Shown piece by piece: positions 17,361-29,372 of a stretch of DNA of 64,000 nt (the stretch's first letter is position 1; each line of letters begins with the position of its first letter). Under the pieces are notes generated by a model. It was given only the letters and a program-made list of their open reading frames with translations. It was not told the origin of the DNA and ran no database searches. The stretch is from Virgibacillus halotolerans (GTDB taxonomy: Bacteria > Bacillota > Bacilli > Bacillales > Amphibacillaceae), in contig NZ_JAFBEA010000001.1 of NCBI RefSeq assembly GCF_016908515.1, positions 930,001-994,000 on the forward strand. The letters are read 5' to 3'. A program made the translations under genes and the position numbers.

Positions 17361-17428
17361 ATATCTGCGCCGCGTTACCATACACCACCCCTCCCCATAC
17401 TGGGATGATAAGTATCGTCAGGCTTTGA

Positions 17429-17487
17429 AATAAACAAGAAGGAAGGTTCAAATAAGGCTAGAACCCTACTTGAACCTTCGTCTTCTT
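17429..17487 (-). terminator. pdh operon terminator
   Basis: On the minus strand GAAGGTTCAA and TTGAACCTTC pair around an 18-base loop, extended by GAAGA/TTCTT, then CTTGTTTAT. It lies directly after pdhD. Confidence 0.75.
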
Positions 17488-17491
17488 TACA

Positions 17492-18898
17492 TTACAACAT
17501 ATGAATTGGTGTACCTAATGCAACTTCAGCTGCTTCCATGGTGATTTCCCCTAAACTAGGATGTGCATGGATAGTAAGTGCAATATCTTCTGCGGTCATT
17601 CCTGCTTCAATAGCTAAACCAATTTCAGCAATCATATCACTGGCATTGGGTCCGGCAATTTGTGCACCGATAACCAGTCCATCTTCTTCCCTTGTGATTA
17701 GTTTTAAGAAACCTTCACTGTCATTTAATGACAATGCACGACCATTAGCTGCAAATGGGAACTTGGATGCTTTTGCTTTATATCCTGCTTCCTTCGCTCC
17801 TTTTTCCGTATAACCTACCATTGCAAGTTCGGGATCAGTGAATGCAACAGATGGTATTGCAAGGTAATCAATTTCGGATTTTTCTCCACCGATTACTTCA
17901 GCAGCCACTTTACCTTCATAAGAGGCTTTATGTGCGAGTGGCAGGCCTTCAACAATATCACCGATAGCATAAATGTTATCTACACTTGTGCGGCATTGTT
18001 TATCAATTTTAATAAGACCTTTATCGTCTACTTCAATACCAGCTTGTTCTAAACCAATTTCCTCGGTGTTAGGACGACGGCCAACCGTTACCAGTACGTA
18101 GTCAGCATCAAGTGTTTCTTCTTTGCCATTTGCCTCATACGTAACTTTCACACCGTCTTTTGTTTCTTCTGCACCTTTTGCCATTGCTTCAGTAATAATT
18201 TCAACGTTTTTCTTTTTCAATCCTTTTTTGACGATCTGTGTCATTTGTTTTTCAAATCCGCCAAGAATATCTTTTGCGCCTTCCAGAACAGTAACTTCAG
18301 TTCCCAGGTTGGCGTAAGCAGAACCAAGCTCAGTTCCAACATAACCGCCACCAATAACAACCATTTTCTTAGGGATTTCTTTTAAAGCCAACGCGCCTGT
18401 TGAGTCAAGTACGCGATCGGAAAATTTAAAGCTTGGTATTTCAATTGGTGAAGATCCTGTTGCAATAATACAGTTATTAAATTTATATGTTTGTGACGTT
18501 TTATCATCCATCACTTTCACTGTATGTTCGTCCACAAAGTAAACTTCTCCCTTGACGATATCTACTTTGTTTCCTTTTAATAAGCCTTCAACACCAGATG
18601 TAAGCTTATTAACTACCGAACCTTTCCATTCCTGCACTTTGGAAAAATCAACAGTAACTTTTTCTGTAGAAATTCCCAAATCTTTACTGCCATGTGCCTG
18701 TGCAGCCATGTGACCAGCCTGAATTAATGCTTTTGATGGGATACACCCAACATTCAAACATACGCCACCTACTGCTCCTTTTTCAACGATGGTTACCTTT
18801 TGTCCTAATTGTGCGGCACGGATTGCAGCAACATATCCTCCTGGTCCTGCCCCGACAACCAATGTGTCTACTTCAACTGGAAAATCTCCTACTACCAT
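17492..18898 (-). CDS. pdhD: Dihydrolipoyl dehydrogenase, PDH E3
   Basis: A 468-residue FAD enzyme that reoxidises dihydrolipoamide with NAD. It has the FAD-binding [15 protein letters not shown], the redox disulfide in [13 protein letters not shown], the NAD-binding [10 protein letters not shown], and the C-terminal HAHPSLGE with the catalytic His-Glu pair. GGAGGCGTAGATT precedes the ATG. It starts 3 bases after pdhC ends and is the last gene of the operon. Confidence 0.98.
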   Translation of the reverse strand: MVVGDFPVEVDTLVVGAGPGGYVAAIRAAQLGQKVTIVEKGAVGGVCLNVGCIPSKALIQAGHMAAQAHGSKDLGISTEKVTVDFSKVQEWKGSVVNKLTSGVEGLLKGNKVDIVKGEVYFVDEHTVKVMDDKTSQTYKFNNCIIATGSSPIEIPSFKFSDRVLDSTGALALKEIPKKMVVIGGGYVGTELGSAYANLGTEVTVLEGAKDILGGFEKQMTQIVKKGLKKKNVEIITEAMAKGAEETKDGVKVTYEANGKEETLDADYVLVTVGRRPNTEEIGLEQAGIEVDDKGLIKIDKQCRTSVDNIYAIGDIVEGLPLAHKASYEGKVAAEVIGGEKSEIDYLAIPSVAFTDPELAMVGYTEKGAKEAGYKAKASKFPFAANGRALSLNDSEGFLKLITREEDGLVIGAQIAGPNASDMIAEIGLAIEAGMTAEDIALTIHAHPSLGEITMEAAEVALGTPIHML

Positions 18899-18901
18899 AA
18901 T

Positions 18902-20197
18902 CTACGCCTCCATCATAATTAATTGTGGATCGTTCAATAATCGTTTGATTTGATTCAATGCGAGTTGTGCAGTTGCTCCATCAACAATACGGTGATCAAA
19001 ACTAAATGATAATGCAAGTACTGGAGCAATAACAATTTCTCCATCGCGAACAATAGGTTTTTCAGCGATACGTCCAATACCCAAAATGACTGCTTCTGGA
19101 TAATTAAGCACAGGCGTAAACCACTGACCACCTGCTGAACCAATGTTTGTGATTGTATTGGATGCACCCTTCATCTCATCAGATGTAAGTTTACCACTTC
19201 GTGCCTTTTCTGCCAATTCATTAATTTCTTTAGAGATAGAAAATATTGATTTACGATCGGCATCTTTTACAACAGGAACGAGTAGACCTCTATCCGTGTC
19301 TGCAGCAATACCTATATTATAATAATGCTTGTGAATAATTTCGTTTGTTTCATCATCTACCGATGCATTCAAAATCGGGAATTTCTGTGATGCAGAAACA
19401 AGTGCTTTTGCAACATATGGTAGATACGTTAATTTAATATCCTGCTCTGCTGCAACAGCCTTAAATTTCTTACGGTGTGCAACCAGTTCTGTTACATCTA
19501 TTTCATCCAGCAATGTTACATGAGGTGCTTTCGTTTTCGAATTTACCATTGCTTTTGCAATTGCTTTACGAATACCACTCATTGCTTCGCGGGTTTCTGG
19601 ATATGCGCCTTGTGGTGCTGTGGCAGTTTGTTTTTCTTCTGCTTGTTCTGTTGCTTCAGCTGTTTCAGAACTATCCTGACTTTTCGCAGGTTGATCACCA
19701 CTCAAGAAACTGTCAATATCCGCTTTTAAAATACGGCCATTTTTACCTGATCCAGTAACTTTTTGGATTTTAACATCCTGTTCACGAGCATATTTTCTTA
19801 CAGATGGCATCGCAATCACGCGACTATCATCAGACTGTGCATCTTCTTCCTCTGATTTAGAGTCATCTGCTACAGGCTGCTTCTCTTCTTGTTTTTCAGA
19901 TTGTTCTTTTTCACCTTTGTCTTCAGTTTCTTCCTCTGAAGTATCCTCTGATTCGTACCCTTCAGCATCAATGGATACAATCGTGTCTCCAACAACTACT
20001 ACCGTACCTTCTTCAACATATACTTTTTTAACTGTTCCTTGTACCGGTGAAGGTATTTCAACGACAGATTTGTCATTTTGCACCTCACACAGTGGATCAT
20101 CTTCTTGAATCTCATCGCCTGCTTTTATAAACCATTTAACTATTTCACCTTCATGAATTCCTTCACCAATATCCGGTAATTTAAATTCAAAAGCCAT
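18902..20197 (-). CDS. pdhC: Dihydrolipoamide acetyltransferase, PDH E2
   Basis: A 431-residue core subunit of the pyruvate dehydrogenase complex. One N-terminal lipoyl domain (lipoyl Lys in [13 protein letters not shown], about residue 43), an acidic Glu/Gln-rich linker, a peripheral-subunit binding domain ([16 protein letters not shown], about 132-165), a second flexible linker and the catalytic domain with [12 protein letters not shown]. It transfers acetyl groups to CoA. GGGAGGTAACAATT precedes the ATG. The long acidic linkers are typical for halotolerant Bacillaceae. Confidence 0.98.
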   Translation of the reverse strand: MAFEFKLPDIGEGIHEGEIVKWFIKAGDEIQEDDPLCEVQNDKSVVEIPSPVQGTVKKVYVEEGTVVVVGDTIVSIDAEGYESEDTSEEETEDKGEKEQSEKQEEKQPVADDSKSEEEDAQSDDSRVIAMPSVRKYAREQDVKIQKVTGSGKNGRILKADIDSFLSGDQPAKSQDSSETAEATEQAEEKQTATAPQGAYPETREAMSGIRKAIAKAMVNSKTKAPHVTLLDEIDVTELVAHRKKFKAVAAEQDIKLTYLPYVAKALVSASQKFPILNASVDDETNEIIHKHYYNIGIAADTDRGLLVPVVKDADRKSIFSISKEINELAEKARSGKLTSDEMKGASNTITNIGSAGGQWFTPVLNYPEAVILGIGRIAEKPIVRDGEIVIAPVLALSFSFDHRIVDGATAQLALNQIKRLLNDPQLIMMEA

Positions 20198-20222
20198 AAT
20201 TGTTACCTCCCGTCTTTATTTT

Positions 20223-21200
20223 TTAGAAGTTCATTACTTGATTTACTTTTTCAATAACATCATTGTGATCTGGCAACCAAATTTTTTCTGCTTCAGAAAA
20301 TGCGAACACTGTATCTGGAGCTGTTACTCTTAATACCGGTGCTTCCAGATGTAAAATTGCCCTTTCCTGAATTTCAGAAATAACTGTGGACGCTACACCT
20401 GCTTGACGTTGTGCTTCTTGAACCACTACGACGCGGTTTGTTTTCTTAACTGATTCAATAATCGTATCTATATCCAATGGTGAGACAGTCATTAAATCAA
20501 TAATTTCTGCATCAATGCCATCTTTTTCAAGCTCTTCAGCTGCTTTTAAACATGTATGAACCATGGCACCATAGGCAATGAGTGTCACGTCCTTACCTTC
20601 ACGTTTCACATCCGCCTTACCAAGTTCAACTGTATATGCTTCTTCAGGTACTTCCCCACGGAATGAACGATATAGTTTCATATGCTCCAAGAAAACAACA
20701 GGGTCATTGTCCCGAATAGAAGCGATTAACAATCCTTTCGCATCATATGGTGTCGATGGTATCACAACTTTAATCCCTGGTTGCTGAGCAATCAAGCCTT
20801 CAAGCGAGTCTGCATGCATTTCAGGTGTATTCACACCACCACCAAATGGCGAGCGAATCGTAATTGGTTGTGATTTTGTCCCGCCGGAACGATAACGCAT
20901 ACGAGCCATTTGCCCATTAATGGAATCCATCACTTCATAAACGAAACCGAAGAATTGAATTTCCGGTACGGGGCGATAACCCTCCAGAGCCAGTCCAATT
21001 GAAAGCCCGCCAATTGCCGATTCAGCTAGCGGTGTGTCAAATACACGTTCTTTGCCAAATTCATCCTGTAAACCCTCTGTAGCACGGAAAACACCGCCGT
21101 TTTTACCAACATCTTCACCAAATACAAGTACATTTTCATCATCTTTCAATTCTACGCGCATTGCGTCAGTTATCGCTTGAATCATTGTCATTTGAGCCAT
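20223..21200 (-). CDS. pdhB: Pyruvate dehydrogenase E1 beta
   Basis: A 325-residue subunit that completes the thiamine diphosphate site with PdhA. It has [18 protein letters not shown] near the N-terminus and the transketolase C-terminal domain with VSPLDIDTI and [11 protein letters not shown]. The AAGGAG site lies inside the end of pdhA, 12 bases from ATG 21200; the two genes are 3 bases apart, so translation is probably coupled. Confidence 0.97.
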   Translation of the reverse strand: MAQMTMIQAITDAMRVELKDDENVLVFGEDVGKNGGVFRATEGLQDEFGKERVFDTPLAESAIGGLSIGLALEGYRPVPEIQFFGFVYEVMDSINGQMARMRYRSGGTKSQPITIRSPFGGGVNTPEMHADSLEGLIAQQPGIKVVIPSTPYDAKGLLIASIRDNDPVVFLEHMKLYRSFRGEVPEEAYTVELGKADVKREGKDVTLIAYGAMVHTCLKAAEELEKDGIDAEIIDLMTVSPLDIDTIIESVKKTNRVVVVQEAQRQAGVASTVISEIQERAILHLEAPVLRVTAPDTVFAFSEAEKIWLPDHNDVIEKVNQVMNF

Positions 21201-21203
21201 GAT

Positions 21204-22304
<1,101 letters not shown>

Positions 22305-22475
22305 TTATATCTTTTTAATATTTCCTTCATAGCCTTCCCAAAACAAGTAAAATTGTACCTTTCACTCTAAATCATGTACCCTTATTTGCTGCTATTCAAT
22401 CTTTAAGAAGGACAAATAAAAATCTGTTATACATTCACCCAAAAAACCATTGGTACAATTCTTAATCCAACTTAA

Positions 22476-22504
22476 ATATTAGCCTATATCATTGAAATGG
22501 TCAA
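22476..22504 (-). promoter_or_regulatory. Promoter of the pdhABCD operon
   Basis: TTGACC (22504-22499), a 17-base spacer and TAATAT (22481-22476) on the minus strand form a strong vegetative promoter. The remaining gap 22287-22630 is AT-rich leader and promoter DNA with no gene seen. Confidence 0.75.
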
Positions 22505-22630
22505 ACACTTTGTTTCGTTTTATTCATTTTTGTTATAGGACTACATGCACTTCCTCGGTTCCGCTAACAGATTTCCATTCGCTGTTATAATTGGTTATGT
22601 TAACTGTATTACTCAAAAGCTAAACTTTTC

Positions 22631-22665
22631 AATAAAAAAAGAGCTGAATAAAAGTTATCCAGCCC
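22631..22665 (-). terminator. ykyA terminator
   Basis: GGGCTGGATAA and TTATTCAGCTC pair with G-T pairs, followed by TTTTTTTATT on the minus strand. Confidence 0.75.
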
Positions 22666-22677
22666 ATTTCCTACTTG

Positions 22678-23355
22678 TTATTTTTTTTCTGTATTATCAG
22701 CAAATGTAACATTAATATCTGCTGCGTCATAAAATTCCTTTTTCAAGTCATTATATGCGTTTGTATCCTCATTGAATTGATCATTGGCTTTTAATACTTG
22801 TTCATAGCTTTCATTAATGGCTGTAATTTGCTCTGTTAATTCCTCTTGTTCTAATTCTTCTTTCTGCAACATCCCATATAGGTCCTTTTCCTGCTCTAAA
22901 GACTTACTGTAAACCTTATACAATGTGCCATACGCCTTAAAACGATCATTCATTACCTTTTGTAATTGTTCTGCTTTCGCTTTTACTTCTTTTTCTTCCA
23001 GCTTATCAATTAAAGAATCTGTTTCATTAAATGCTTCTTGTGATTCATCAATGCTTTCCTTTTCCAGTTTTATCGCTTCCGAACGTTTATCGATTGATTT
23101 TAACGCTTGTTGGGAAAGTTCTTTTATCTCATCAAATTCTTCCATCCCTAATTTGATAATTTCACCATAAATTTTCTGTTCCTGTTTTTCCAGATCAGTA
23201 ATATCTTTTTGCTGTTCTTCAAAACCCGTCTCTGCTGAAACGGCTTCTTCTAAATGATTATGTATTTTTTCCTCTGTTGACGCTCCACTACAAGCCGATA
23301 AAACAATAATAAAGCCAATTGATAGTATGCTTAGTAGTTGCCTTTTTAACAACAC
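22678..23355 (-). CDS. ykyA: YkyA-like coiled-coil lipoprotein
   Basis: A 225-residue precursor with a lipoprotein signal (FIIVLSAC lipobox) followed by an almost entirely helical, Glu/Lys/Gln-rich body with heptad character, ending in a short beta-like tail. This is the YkyA family layout, and in Bacillus subtilis ykyA also sits between pdhA and def. Function unknown; it should lie on the outer face of the membrane. The GTG at 23355 has GGAGGG eight bases upstream; the ATG at 23388 would place the ribosome binding site inside the gene. Confidence 0.88.
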   Translation of the reverse strand: MLLKRQLLSILSIGFIIVLSACSGASTEEKIHNHLEEAVSAETGFEEQQKDITDLEKQEQKIYGEIIKLGMEEFDEIKELSQQALKSIDKRSEAIKLEKESIDESQEAFNETDSLIDKLEEKEVKAKAEQLQKVMNDRFKAYGTLYKVYSKSLEQEKDLYGMLQKEELEQEELTEQITAINESYEQVLKANDQFNEDTNAYNDLKKEFYDAADINVTFADNTEKK

Positions 23356-23543
23356 GAAAGGATCCCTCCCTCTAATGCTTTCTTGCATTTTTTATTTTTT
23401 TCCAGTATAACATAAGAATTAGTAAAACCTTCACAAAAACTTTAGTTTCACTTTGTGGTATAGTAATTTATGAAAATCCGGATCAATATATGATAAAATA
23501 TGATTACAACGTATGCACCTGCATGAGTAAGGAGTGAGAAAAA

Positions 23544-24095
23544 TTGATTACAATGAAAGATATTGTTCGTGAAGGTAATCCGACCTTAACGAACATTGCT
23601 GACCCGGTGGAAACACCCCTAAGCGATGAGGATAAAGAACTTTTAACTGAAATGATTACTTTTTTAAAGAATAGCCAGGATGAAACGATTGCTGAAAAGT
23701 ATAAATTAAGACCCGGTGTCGGATTGGCTGCACCACAACTAGGATTAAATAAACGCCTAGCAGCTGTTCATTTCGAAGATCAAAATGGCAAACTTTATAG
23801 CTACGGTCTTGTTAACCCTAAAATTGTTAGCCATTCTGTTGAAATGTCCTACCTATCCTCTGGTGAAGGTTGCCTCTCGGTTGATCGACCGGTTGAGGGT
23901 TATGTTCCCCGCTACGCTCGGGTGACCATAAAGGCTACCGACATTGAAGGTAATCCAATAAAGTTACGACTTAAAGGATATCCCGCGGTAGTATTCCAAC
24001 ATGAAATTGATCATTTAAACGGCATCATGTTTTATGATCATATAAACAAGGAAAACCCATATCTCATACCGGAGGATGCAAAAGCAGTTGAATAG
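23544..24095 (+). CDS. def: Peptide deformylase
   Basis: A 183-residue type 2 deformylase that removes the N-formyl group from new proteins. All three motifs are present: [16 protein letters not shown] (metal Cys) and QHEIDHLNG (two metal His and catalytic Glu). The start is TTG at 23544, nine bases after AAGGAG; the in-frame ATG nine bases further on is too distant. It matches Bacillus subtilis DefB/YkrB, next to ykyA and ykrA. Confidence 0.97.
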   Translation: MITMKDIVREGNPTLTNIADPVETPLSDEDKELLTEMITFLKNSQDETIAEKYKLRPGVGLAAPQLGLNKRLAAVHFEDQNGKLYSYGLVNPKIVSHSVEMSYLSSGEGCLSVDRPVEGYVPRYARVTIKATDIEGNPIKLRLKGYPAVVFQHEIDHLNGIMFYDHINKENPYLIPEDAKAVE

Positions 24096-24097
24096 AG

Positions 24098-24131
24098 AAA
24101 GAGCCAGTTCATCATTGAACTGGCTCTTTTA
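24098..24131. terminator. Terminator between def and ykrA
   Basis: AAAGAGCCAGTTCA and TGAACTGGCTCTTT form a 14-bp perfect stem with a 4-base loop; usable by both converging genes. Confidence 0.9.
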
Positions 24132-24132
24132 T

Positions 24133-24906
24133 TCACAGCAATTGAAAGTGTTTTAAGCCATTCATAATGCCATCATTATCCACATGATCCGTCGTATAAT
24201 CTGCTACGTGCTTCAAATCCGGAACAGCATTGCCCATTGCAACTCCTGTCCCAATCTCCTGTAACATCTCCAAGTCATTTAAACCATCACCAAAAGCATA
24301 AGCATTTTCCTGAGAAAACCCAGCTGCTTCAATCAATTTCTGTACCCCTACTGCTTTCGATCCACCACCCGGTAATACATCGCAGGAATAATCATGCCAG
24401 CGAATATAGTGAAAAACATCATCTTTTGTTATGAATGCCTTTTCCTGGTCTTGTTCACAAAATAATAATGCTTGATAGATCGTATTATCCTCGAAAAAAT
24501 CGGGATCTACTTTAGGATATTTAAATTGCAAACTGCTCAGACTCTTTGTAATGTGTGGATGATTACCTTCCGTGGCACGCATCGTTTCCTCATTCATAAA
24601 AACCATCGGGTAACGATACGCACTTGAATTACGATATAATTCCTTTAAACCCTTTTGTTCCAAGGGATTGTTGTAAATCGTTTTCCCTTCAAAAACAACA
24701 TATTGCCCATTAAAGCTCACAAATGAATCTATTCCGAGTTCCTCCCGAATAGCCTCAAACATAAATGGCGCCCTTCCAGTTGCAATTGCTACATATGTGC
24801 CATTTTGTTTTAATTTCTCAACCGCCCTTTTTGTTGATGACGGAATTTGCTTGTTTGAATCCAGCAATGTACCATCAATATCAAAAAATACAATGTTATT
24901 TTCCAT
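24133..24906 (-). CDS. ykrA: Cof-type HAD hydrolase YkrA
   Basis: A 257-residue haloacid dehalogenase superfamily phosphatase of the Cof subgroup: FFDIDGTLLDS (nucleophile Asp), ATGRAPFM (motif II), and FGDGLNDLEMLQEIGTGVAMGNA (motif IV). The large cap insertion is typical of sugar phosphate or FMN phosphatases; the true substrate is unknown. GAGGAGTAGATAAT precedes the ATG. Same neighbours as in Bacillus subtilis. Confidence 0.92.
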   Translation of the reverse strand: MENNIVFFDIDGTLLDSNKQIPSSTKRAVEKLKQNGTYVAIATGRAPFMFEAIREELGIDSFVSFNGQYVVFEGKTIYNNPLEQKGLKELYRNSSAYRYPMVFMNEETMRATEGNHPHITKSLSSLQFKYPKVDPDFFEDNTIYQALLFCEQDQEKAFITKDDVFHYIRWHDYSCDVLPGGGSKAVGVQKLIEAAGFSQENAYAFGDGLNDLEMLQEIGTGVAMGNAVPDLKHVADYTTDHVDNDGIMNGLKHFQLL

Positions 24907-24930
24907 ATTATCTACTCCTCATTCGTTATG

Positions 24931-25012
24931 ATAGGCTGTGCTCTAATAGATGTTGCTTTTTCGAAGTAATGTATCTTAATAGTAGGTATAAACTGCATTA
25001 TGTCTTACCATT
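24931..25012. repeat. Dispersed AT-rich repeat, family B, copy 1
   Basis: AGGCTGTGCTCTAATAGAT followed by TGCTTTTTCGAAGTAATG and further on ATGTCTTACCATTTCGGAAA. It matches stretches at 29373 and 59914. Right after it (25013-25045) comes a fragment reading AGCGACTGCCCGGAGCGG and AAATCAAC that resembles the end of the GC-rich element at 35978. The 400-base gap 24907-25306 holds nothing else I can name. Confidence 0.6.
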
Positions 25013-25306
25013 TCGGAAAGCGACTGCCCGGAGCGGAAATCAACATGTTCTTATGTCGCTTTTTCTATCCATGGCAACAACGTATACGAAAACAGCCTTA
25101 TTATATGACCACTATGTATAGGAATCATTTCTCTGTAAAAAATAGATATAGCCATCATTTTACAGTCATTATGAATCTTTTTTATACAATTTGAGTATAT
25201 TTTATTCCAATATTACCCGAATCGTACTATACTATAAATAAGAGGGATTGGATCGGTAGAATATTTTTGTTGCTTTTCTTAATATTTGAAAGGAGATGTG
25301 TGTCAC

Positions 25307-25402
25307 ATGTTAAAACGCCTAAAAGAAAAGCTCAAGAAACGCTGGAAAGACTTTTTAGGCCGAGAACGTGTACCAACAACCTGTGAAAAAGACTACCATT
25401 GA
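25307..25402 (+). CDS. Small basic peptide, unknown
   Basis: A 31-residue frame starting MLKRLKEKLKKRWKDFLGRE and ending RVPTTCEKDYH. The first half is a strongly basic amphipathic helix; the tail has a single Cys and a terminal His. A GAAAGGAG ribosome binding site lies 11 bases before the ATG, and a rho-independent terminator follows about 115 bases later, so it looks like its own small transcript. I recognise no family. It could be a small regulatory or membrane-active peptide; real translation is not proven. Confidence 0.55.
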   Translation: MLKRLKEKLKKRWKDFLGRERVPTTCEKDYH

Positions 25403-25517
25403 TGTAACCAATCACAACAATTAAGGTATCATAAATAACGTTATCATGCTACGGAAGCGCATGGAACGGAACAAAACGAAATGTCGAGCGGAATCTCAGT
25501 TAACATTTGAATGAAAC

Positions 25518-25558
25518 AAGCTATAAGCGTTATTGCTCTTGTGAGCATAGCTTTTTTA
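25518..25558 (+). terminator. Terminator upstream of rpoY
   Basis: AAGCTAT and ATAGCTT close a stem with inner GC/GC and GCTC/GAGC pairing, followed by TTTTTTA. It would end the transcript of the 31-residue peptide gene. Confidence 0.65.
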
Positions 25559-25611
25559 CGCAAGAAAAAAATCAAACAAAATAGAAAATGAAATTTGTCA
25601 GGAGAGATGAA

Positions 25612-25821
25612 ATGGTTTATAAAGTTTTATATCAAGCATTAGTAAACGAAATTCCTGTACGTGAACGCACCCAGGTTCTGTACGTGGAAGCTGATTCAGA
25701 ACGCGAAGTACGAAATAAGTTGCAAGGCAGAGAAATGAACATCGAATTTATCCATGAATTAGATGAGGCACATTTAAATTATGAAAAACAATCCAGCGAT
25801 TTTAAATTGGAGAACGTGTAA
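25612..25821 (+). CDS. rpoY: RNA polymerase epsilon subunit
   Basis: A 69-residue protein beginning [20 protein letters not shown], with the conserved [19 protein letters not shown] region. It matches RpoY (formerly YkzG), a small RNA polymerase subunit of Firmicutes that lies directly upstream of rnjA. The ATG at 25612 has AGGAG seven bases upstream; the frame's earlier ATG at 25588 would span that site. One base separates its stop from the rnjA start, so the pair is cotranscribed and probably translationally coupled. Confidence 0.95.
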   Translation: MVYKVLYQALVNEIPVRERTQVLYVEADSEREVRNKLQGREMNIEFIHELDEAHLNYEKQSSDFKLENV

Positions 25822-25822
25822 G

Positions 25823-27490
25823 ATGAAATTTGTAAAAAACGACCAAACAGCTGTTTTTGCATTAGGTGGTCTCGGTGAAATCGGGAAAAACACGTATGCT
25901 GTTCAATTTCAGGATGAAATCATCTTAATCGATGCTGGAATTAAATTCCCTGAAGATGAACTGCTTGGTATTGATTATGTCATACCAGACTACACCTATC
26001 TCATACAAAACCAAGATAAAATAAAAGGATTAATTATAACTCATGGACACGAAGATCATATTGGAGGAATCCCATATCTCTTACGTGAAATTAATGTGCC
26101 AATATATGCAGGTAAGCTTGCACTCGGATTGATACGTAATAAGTTAGATGAACACGGTTTATTGAGAACTGCCAAGTTAAACCCAATTCAAGAAGATGAT
26201 GTTATTAAATTCCGTAAGACTTCCGTTAGTTTTTTCCGTACCACACACAGTATTCCGGATTCATATGGTGTTGTTGTAAAAACACCTCCTGGAAATATTG
26301 TCCACACAGGAGATTTCAAATTTGACTTTACTCCTGTCGGCGAACCAGCTGATATAGCAAAAATGGCTGAAATTGGTAAAGAAGGCGTACTTTGCTTACT
26401 TTCAGACAGTACAAATAGTGAAGTTCCCGGATTTACAATGTCTGAGAAGGTAGTTGGTGGAACCATTAACGATATATTTAGCAGAGTTGATGGAAGACTG
26501 ATATTCGCTACCTTTGCATCAAATATTTATCGATTACAACAGGTTGTCGAATCTGCCGTAAAGCACAAACGAAAAATCGCGGTATTTGGTCGCAGTATGG
26601 AATCTGCCATTACACTCGGTCAAGAATTGGGATATATTCAAGCACCTAAGAATACGTTTATTGAAGCCAATCAAATTAACCGGCTTCCGGCAAACGAAGT
26701 AACAATCCTTTGTACCGGTTCGCAAGGGGAACCAATGGCTGCTCTATCTCGCATTGCTAATGGAACACACAGACAAATACAAATTATACCAAATGATACG
26801 GTTGTATTTTCTTCATCTCCAATCCCAGGAAATACAGTAAGTGTTGGTAGAACGATTAATAAATTATACCGGGCTGGTGCAGATGTCATACACGGTAAGT
26901 TAAGTAACATTCACACTTCCGGACATGGTAGTCAAGAAGAACAAAAAATGATGCTTCGCTTGATTAAACCGAAGTACTTCATGCCGATACACGGAGAATA
27001 CCGCATGCTTAAAGAGCATATAAAGCTTGCTGAGGCTTGTGATATTGAACCGGATCACTCATTTACCATGGATAATGGTGATGTACTTGCATTAGGAAAA
27101 GATAATGCCGCTATCGCTGGTAAAATTCCTTCCGGATCTATTTATGTAGATGGAAGCGGAATTGGTGATATCGGAAATATTGTATTACGCGATCGTCGCA
27201 TACTTTCTGAAGAAGGTTTGGTCATTGTCGTGGTCAGCATTAACATGAAGGAATTCAAAATTGCTTCTGGTCCAGATATCATCTCCCGTGGTTTTGTTTA
27301 TATGAGAGAGTCCGAGGACTTGATTAATGAGGCACAGAAACTTGTCTCCGGACATCTGGCAAAAGTCATGGAGAGAAAAACAACGCAATGGTCAGAAATT
27401 AAAAATGAAATTACCGATACAATTGCACCATTCCTTTACGAAAAAACAAAACGTAGACCAATGGTACTTCCAATTATCATGGAAGTTTAA
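25823..27490 (+). CDS. rnjA: Ribonuclease J1
   Basis: A 555-residue metallo-beta-lactamase/beta-CASP nuclease with 5'-to-3' exonuclease and endonuclease activity, central to mRNA decay and rRNA maturation. It has the zinc motif [18 protein letters not shown], the beta-CASP region ([21 protein letters not shown]) and [15 protein letters not shown]. The start [21 protein letters not shown] matches the family; the upstream ATG at 25781 is not used. In Bacillus subtilis RNase J1 contacts GapA, the target of SR1P (13718-13822). Confidence 0.98.
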   Translation: MKFVKNDQTAVFALGGLGEIGKNTYAVQFQDEIILIDAGIKFPEDELLGIDYVIPDYTYLIQNQDKIKGLIITHGHEDHIGGIPYLLREINVPIYAGKLALGLIRNKLDEHGLLRTAKLNPIQEDDVIKFRKTSVSFFRTTHSIPDSYGVVVKTPPGNIVHTGDFKFDFTPVGEPADIAKMAEIGKEGVLCLLSDSTNSEVPGFTMSEKVVGGTINDIFSRVDGRLIFATFASNIYRLQQVVESAVKHKRKIAVFGRSMESAITLGQELGYIQAPKNTFIEANQINRLPANEVTILCTGSQGEPMAALSRIANGTHRQIQIIPNDTVVFSSSPIPGNTVSVGRTINKLYRAGADVIHGKLSNIHTSGHGSQEEQKMMLRLIKPKYFMPIHGEYRMLKEHIKLAEACDIEPDHSFTMDNGDVLALGKDNAAIAGKIPSGSIYVDGSGIGDIGNIVLRDRRILSEEGLVIVVVSINMKEFKIASGPDIISRGFVYMRESEDLINEAQKLVSGHLAKVMERKTTQWSEIKNEITDTIAPFLYEKTKRRPMVLPIIMEV

Positions 27491-27510
27491 ATGATAATTC
27501 ACTAGTAACG

Positions 27511-27554
27511 AAAAAGAGACATGGCTGGGAGCTTCCGGCCATGTCTCTTTTTAT
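27511..27554. terminator. Terminator between rnjA and the pyruvate oxidase-like gene
   Basis: AAAAAGAGACATGGC and GCCATGTCTCTTTTT form a 14-15 bp stem; T/A-runs on both sides serve both converging genes. Confidence 0.9.
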
Positions 27555-29272
27555 AATAAACGACGCAACGATGTTTTCAAATCTGGAAATTCTATTTTTT
27601 TATTCGTAAAGAAATCCTTTATTAAAAACTCTCCGTATTTAATAGCCTGACCATAAGAAATATTACCTGGTAATGGTGCCATATCTTCGATGGCTACATC
27701 TATGATTGTTGGCTTATTTGATAGAAATGCCTGTTTCATCGTATTTGCCAGGTCTTCATTTTTTTCAATACGGAAACCATCTCCACCGCATGCCTTGGCA
27801 AATGCAGCAAAGTCTACCTCGCCTAAATTTGTCTCATAATTTAAATGTCCCATCTCTTGCTGTTCATATTTAATCATTCCGATCTTACTGTTATTTAATA
27901 TAACAATTTTAATGGGAAGTTCATATTTCACCGCTGTCATAAAATCATGCATAACCATGGAGAACCCCCCATCACCACATATTCCAACAACTTGCTTGTC
28001 AGGAAAAGCAATCTGTGCTGCAATCGCACCTGGCAATCCGGCCCCCATTGTTGCTAAACGACCGGAAATCGTAAAATTTTGGTTTGTAAATGGAAAATAG
28101 CGTACTGTCCATACGGTTACATTGCCAACATCACTTGATATCACCGCGTCATTTTCAACGACTTGTTCTAACTCATGCATAACCTGAGGTGCTTGAATTG
28201 GATGTGATTTCTCTTTCTTCTCCGCTTGCATATGAATATGCCATTTTTTCATTTTCTCCTGATATTTATGCAAATAAGGACTGTCACTTTTTCCAGTAAC
28301 CATTGACGTAAGCATTGGTAAAACTTTTTTGATATCACCACACAAACCAACCGTAGTTGGATAATAATTGCCGATTTTATCGGACTCTATTTCGATTTGA
28401 ATTGCTTTTGTGTTATTAGGTAAGAATTCCCGGTATGGAAATGAGGTTCCAACAAGTAATAGTAAATCAGCTTCCATGATAGCCCCATAGGCCGGCTTCG
28501 TTCCAATTTGGCCATGCTGCCCCAGGTTTAATTCATGATAGTCCGGTATAATTCCTTTCCCTAACAAACTTAATACGATAGGTGCTTGAATGGTTGTTGC
28601 AAAATCAATTAATGATTGACTTGCACCTTTATTACCTCTTCCCGCGAGGATGACCGGCTTTTTCGCATTGTTTATTAAATGTACAGCCTGTGACATTGAT
28701 TCCTGGTCCGGTATAACGGCAGGTTTATTATACATTGGCGCTGTTAAAGGTACATCATATTTTTGCTTCACTTTAAATAAATCATCAGGAACGATTAATA
28801 CGGCCGGTCCATTATTCGCATAGGCCGAACGAATTGCCATATTAAGTAAATCAGGCAGTTGTTCTGCAGAGGCTGCACGTTCATTAAAGACAGCTACATC
28901 ATCAAACATATTTTCTAAATTTATTTCCTGAAAAGTATTCGTTCCGACTTTCGTACTTGATACTTGCCCCACTATTGCTAAAACCGGTACACCATCTTCC
29001 TTCGCATCATATAAACCATTCAATAAATGCACCGCGCCTGGACCGGCTATAGATAAGCAAACACCGATCTTTCCTGTCAGTTTTGCATAGGCACTAGCGG
29101 ATAAAGCGCCGACTTCTTCATGCCGGATTTGAACGAACTGAATTGATTCTTGTTTTTTTCGTAGATCCTCTATCAATTCATTAATCGAATCTCCTGGCAT
29201 GCCGTATATATGATCGATTTTCCATTGTTCAAGTAGCTCTGTTATAATTTCTCCTGTTCGTCTGTTTTGCAC
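27551..29272 (-). CDS. ydaP: Pyruvate oxidase-like thiamine diphosphate enzyme (YdaP-like)
   Basis: A 574-residue enzyme of the acetolactate synthase/pyruvate oxidase family, the exact length of Bacillus subtilis YdaP. The thiamine diphosphate site has the catalytic Glu in QIRHEEVGALSASAYAK and the cofactor motif GDGGFSMVMHDFMTAVKYELPIKIVILNN. There is no membrane-binding C-terminal peptide like E. coli PoxB that I can identify. Substrate is probably pyruvate, with acetate or acetyl phosphate as product. GTG at 29272 lies nine bases after AAAGG; the ATGs at 29281 and 29299 have no usable ribosome binding site. Confidence 0.85.
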   Translation of the reverse strand: MQNRRTGEIITELLEQWKIDHIYGMPGDSINELIEDLRKKQESIQFVQIRHEEVGALSASAYAKLTGKIGVCLSIAGPGAVHLLNGLYDAKEDGVPVLAIVGQVSSTKVGTNTFQEINLENMFDDVAVFNERAASAEQLPDLLNMAIRSAYANNGPAVLIVPDDLFKVKQKYDVPLTAPMYNKPAVIPDQESMSQAVHLINNAKKPVILAGRGNKGASQSLIDFATTIQAPIVLSLLGKGIIPDYHELNLGQHGQIGTKPAYGAIMEADLLLLVGTSFPYREFLPNNTKAIQIEIESDKIGNYYPTTVGLCGDIKKVLPMLTSMVTGKSDSPYLHKYQEKMKKWHIHMQAEKKEKSHPIQAPQVMHELEQVVENDAVISSDVGNVTVWTVRYFPFTNQNFTISGRLATMGAGLPGAIAAQIAFPDKQVVGICGDGGFSMVMHDFMTAVKYELPIKIVILNNSKIGMIKYEQQEMGHLNYETNLGEVDFAAFAKACGGDGFRIEKNEDLANTMKQAFLSNKPTIIDVAIEDMAPLPGNISYGQAIKYGEFLIKDFFTNKKIEFPDLKTSLRRLL

Positions 29273-29333
29273 AAGTGACATCCTTTCTATTCCATACAAA
29301 TAATATAACTACTTGTTCTATTCCCAATTCCTC

Positions 29334-29372
29334 AAAAAAAAAACCATATCTGCAAGGATACGGTTTTTTTTT
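29334..29372. terminator. Terminator downstream of ktrC
   Basis: AAAAAAACCATATC and GGATACGGTTTTTTTTT pair with one mismatch around a short loop. It ends the ktrC transcript on the minus strand and has T-runs on both strands. Confidence 0.65.
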
